33,463 bases of DNA from positions 1 to 33,463 of the forward strand of contig PXPT01000138.1 in NCBI GenBank assembly GCA_003021505.1. The letters run 5' to 3'. A program made the translations under genes and the position numbers. The notes under the pieces were generated by a model that searched no databases, was not told the DNA's origin, and saw only the letters and a program-made list of their open reading frames with translations. The first letter of the stretch is position 1, and every line of letters begins with the position of its first letter. This DNA comes from Cyanobacteria bacterium QS_4_48_99. Lineage in GTDB: Bacteria > Cyanobacteriota > Cyanobacteriia > Cyanobacteriales > Rubidibacteraceae. Below, piece by piece: positions 33,096-33,463 of the stretch.

Positions 33096-33463
33096 TTTGA
33101 GCGTATATAAGTCGATATTCAGTAGGATAGTTTTTTCTAGACTCCAGGAAAATTGCCCTAGCAAGCAGAGTTATGGCTAGAGCAGGAATGGATAGATTCT
33201 GCATCCATGCTTTCCTCGCCTATACCCAGCTAACCTGATGGTACAGCACATCTTAAAGTGAAAAGCCAAAATAGCAAAAGTTAAAACGATTCCAAGCCTT
33301 GATTTGATGCGAAACTAGTGAGCGATCGCATATGACTCATGACGAATGGTGGCGTAGCAACACCTATAGTAGTCCTAAATGAGATTAGAGAAAGCATGAG
33401 AGGTACTCCAATCAGGAACTGTAAACAATCGGTACTCAATAAACAGTTCCAATAGTTTCTTGG
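33096..33463. other. region upstream of accC to window end
   Basis: One HIP1 octamer (GCGATCGC near 33323) is visible. There is no credible reading frame. The accC promoter should be here, but no clear boxes are seen. Confidence 0.4.

Overview
The window is cyanobacterial chromosome. The evidence is the gene content: psbX, a high-light-inducible (HLIP) protein, Ycf66, a YggT/Ycf19-type protein, a cyAbrB regulator with its DNA-binding fold at the C-terminus, and an SLH-plus-barrel porin of the cyanobacterial outer-membrane type. GCGATCGC (HIP1) octamers are frequent, and the intergenic spaces carry the short tandem and palindromic repeats common in filamentous and colony-forming cyanobacteria. 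I cannot assign a genus from the sequence alone.

Region 1 (1-11.1 kb) is an accessory surface-glycan island. At the left edge are remnants of two insertion sequences (IS1-like InsA on minus, IS5-like transposase tail on plus). Three minus-strand genes follow: a DegT-type sugar aminotransferase, an SpsF/NeuA-like nucleotidyltransferase and a short-chain dehydrogenase. A second IS1-like wreck, itself interrupted by a small palindrome, separates them from a plus-strand operon. That operon encodes a 750-residue fusion (CBS - NeuB sialic-acid-synthase type - SAF - AP-endonuclease-2-type TIM barrel), a GT-B-like putative glycosyltransferase, and a frameshift-ridden asparagine synthetase. A broken methyltransferase converges on it. 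Together these look like a nonulosonic-acid-type (sialic, legionaminic or pseudaminic-like) sugar synthesis and transfer cassette, with part of its periphery decaying.

Region 2 (11.1-24.8 kb) is mostly core metabolism: a membrane-anchored subtilisin-like protease overlapping a small OB-like protein, speA (with an in-frame insertion of repeat DNA), msrA, ispH, an ammonium transporter, purE, an NFACT-family protein, an iron-uptake-type porin and tRNA-Phe. Two inverted copies of a roughly 200-bp low-complexity element flank msrA-ispH, and one appears to supply the msrA stop codon. A possible structured RNA with its own intrinsic terminator follows the NFACT gene.

Region 3 (24.8-33.5 kb) holds a frameshifted DUF1206 gene, a metallo-beta-lactamase-fold protein with a degenerate metal motif, a CPBP membrane protease, cyAbrB divergent from sdhB, an HLIP gene, ycf66, psbX, a yggT gene and accC. 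A (CAG)12 trinucleotide tract sits between the divergent psbX and yggT genes.
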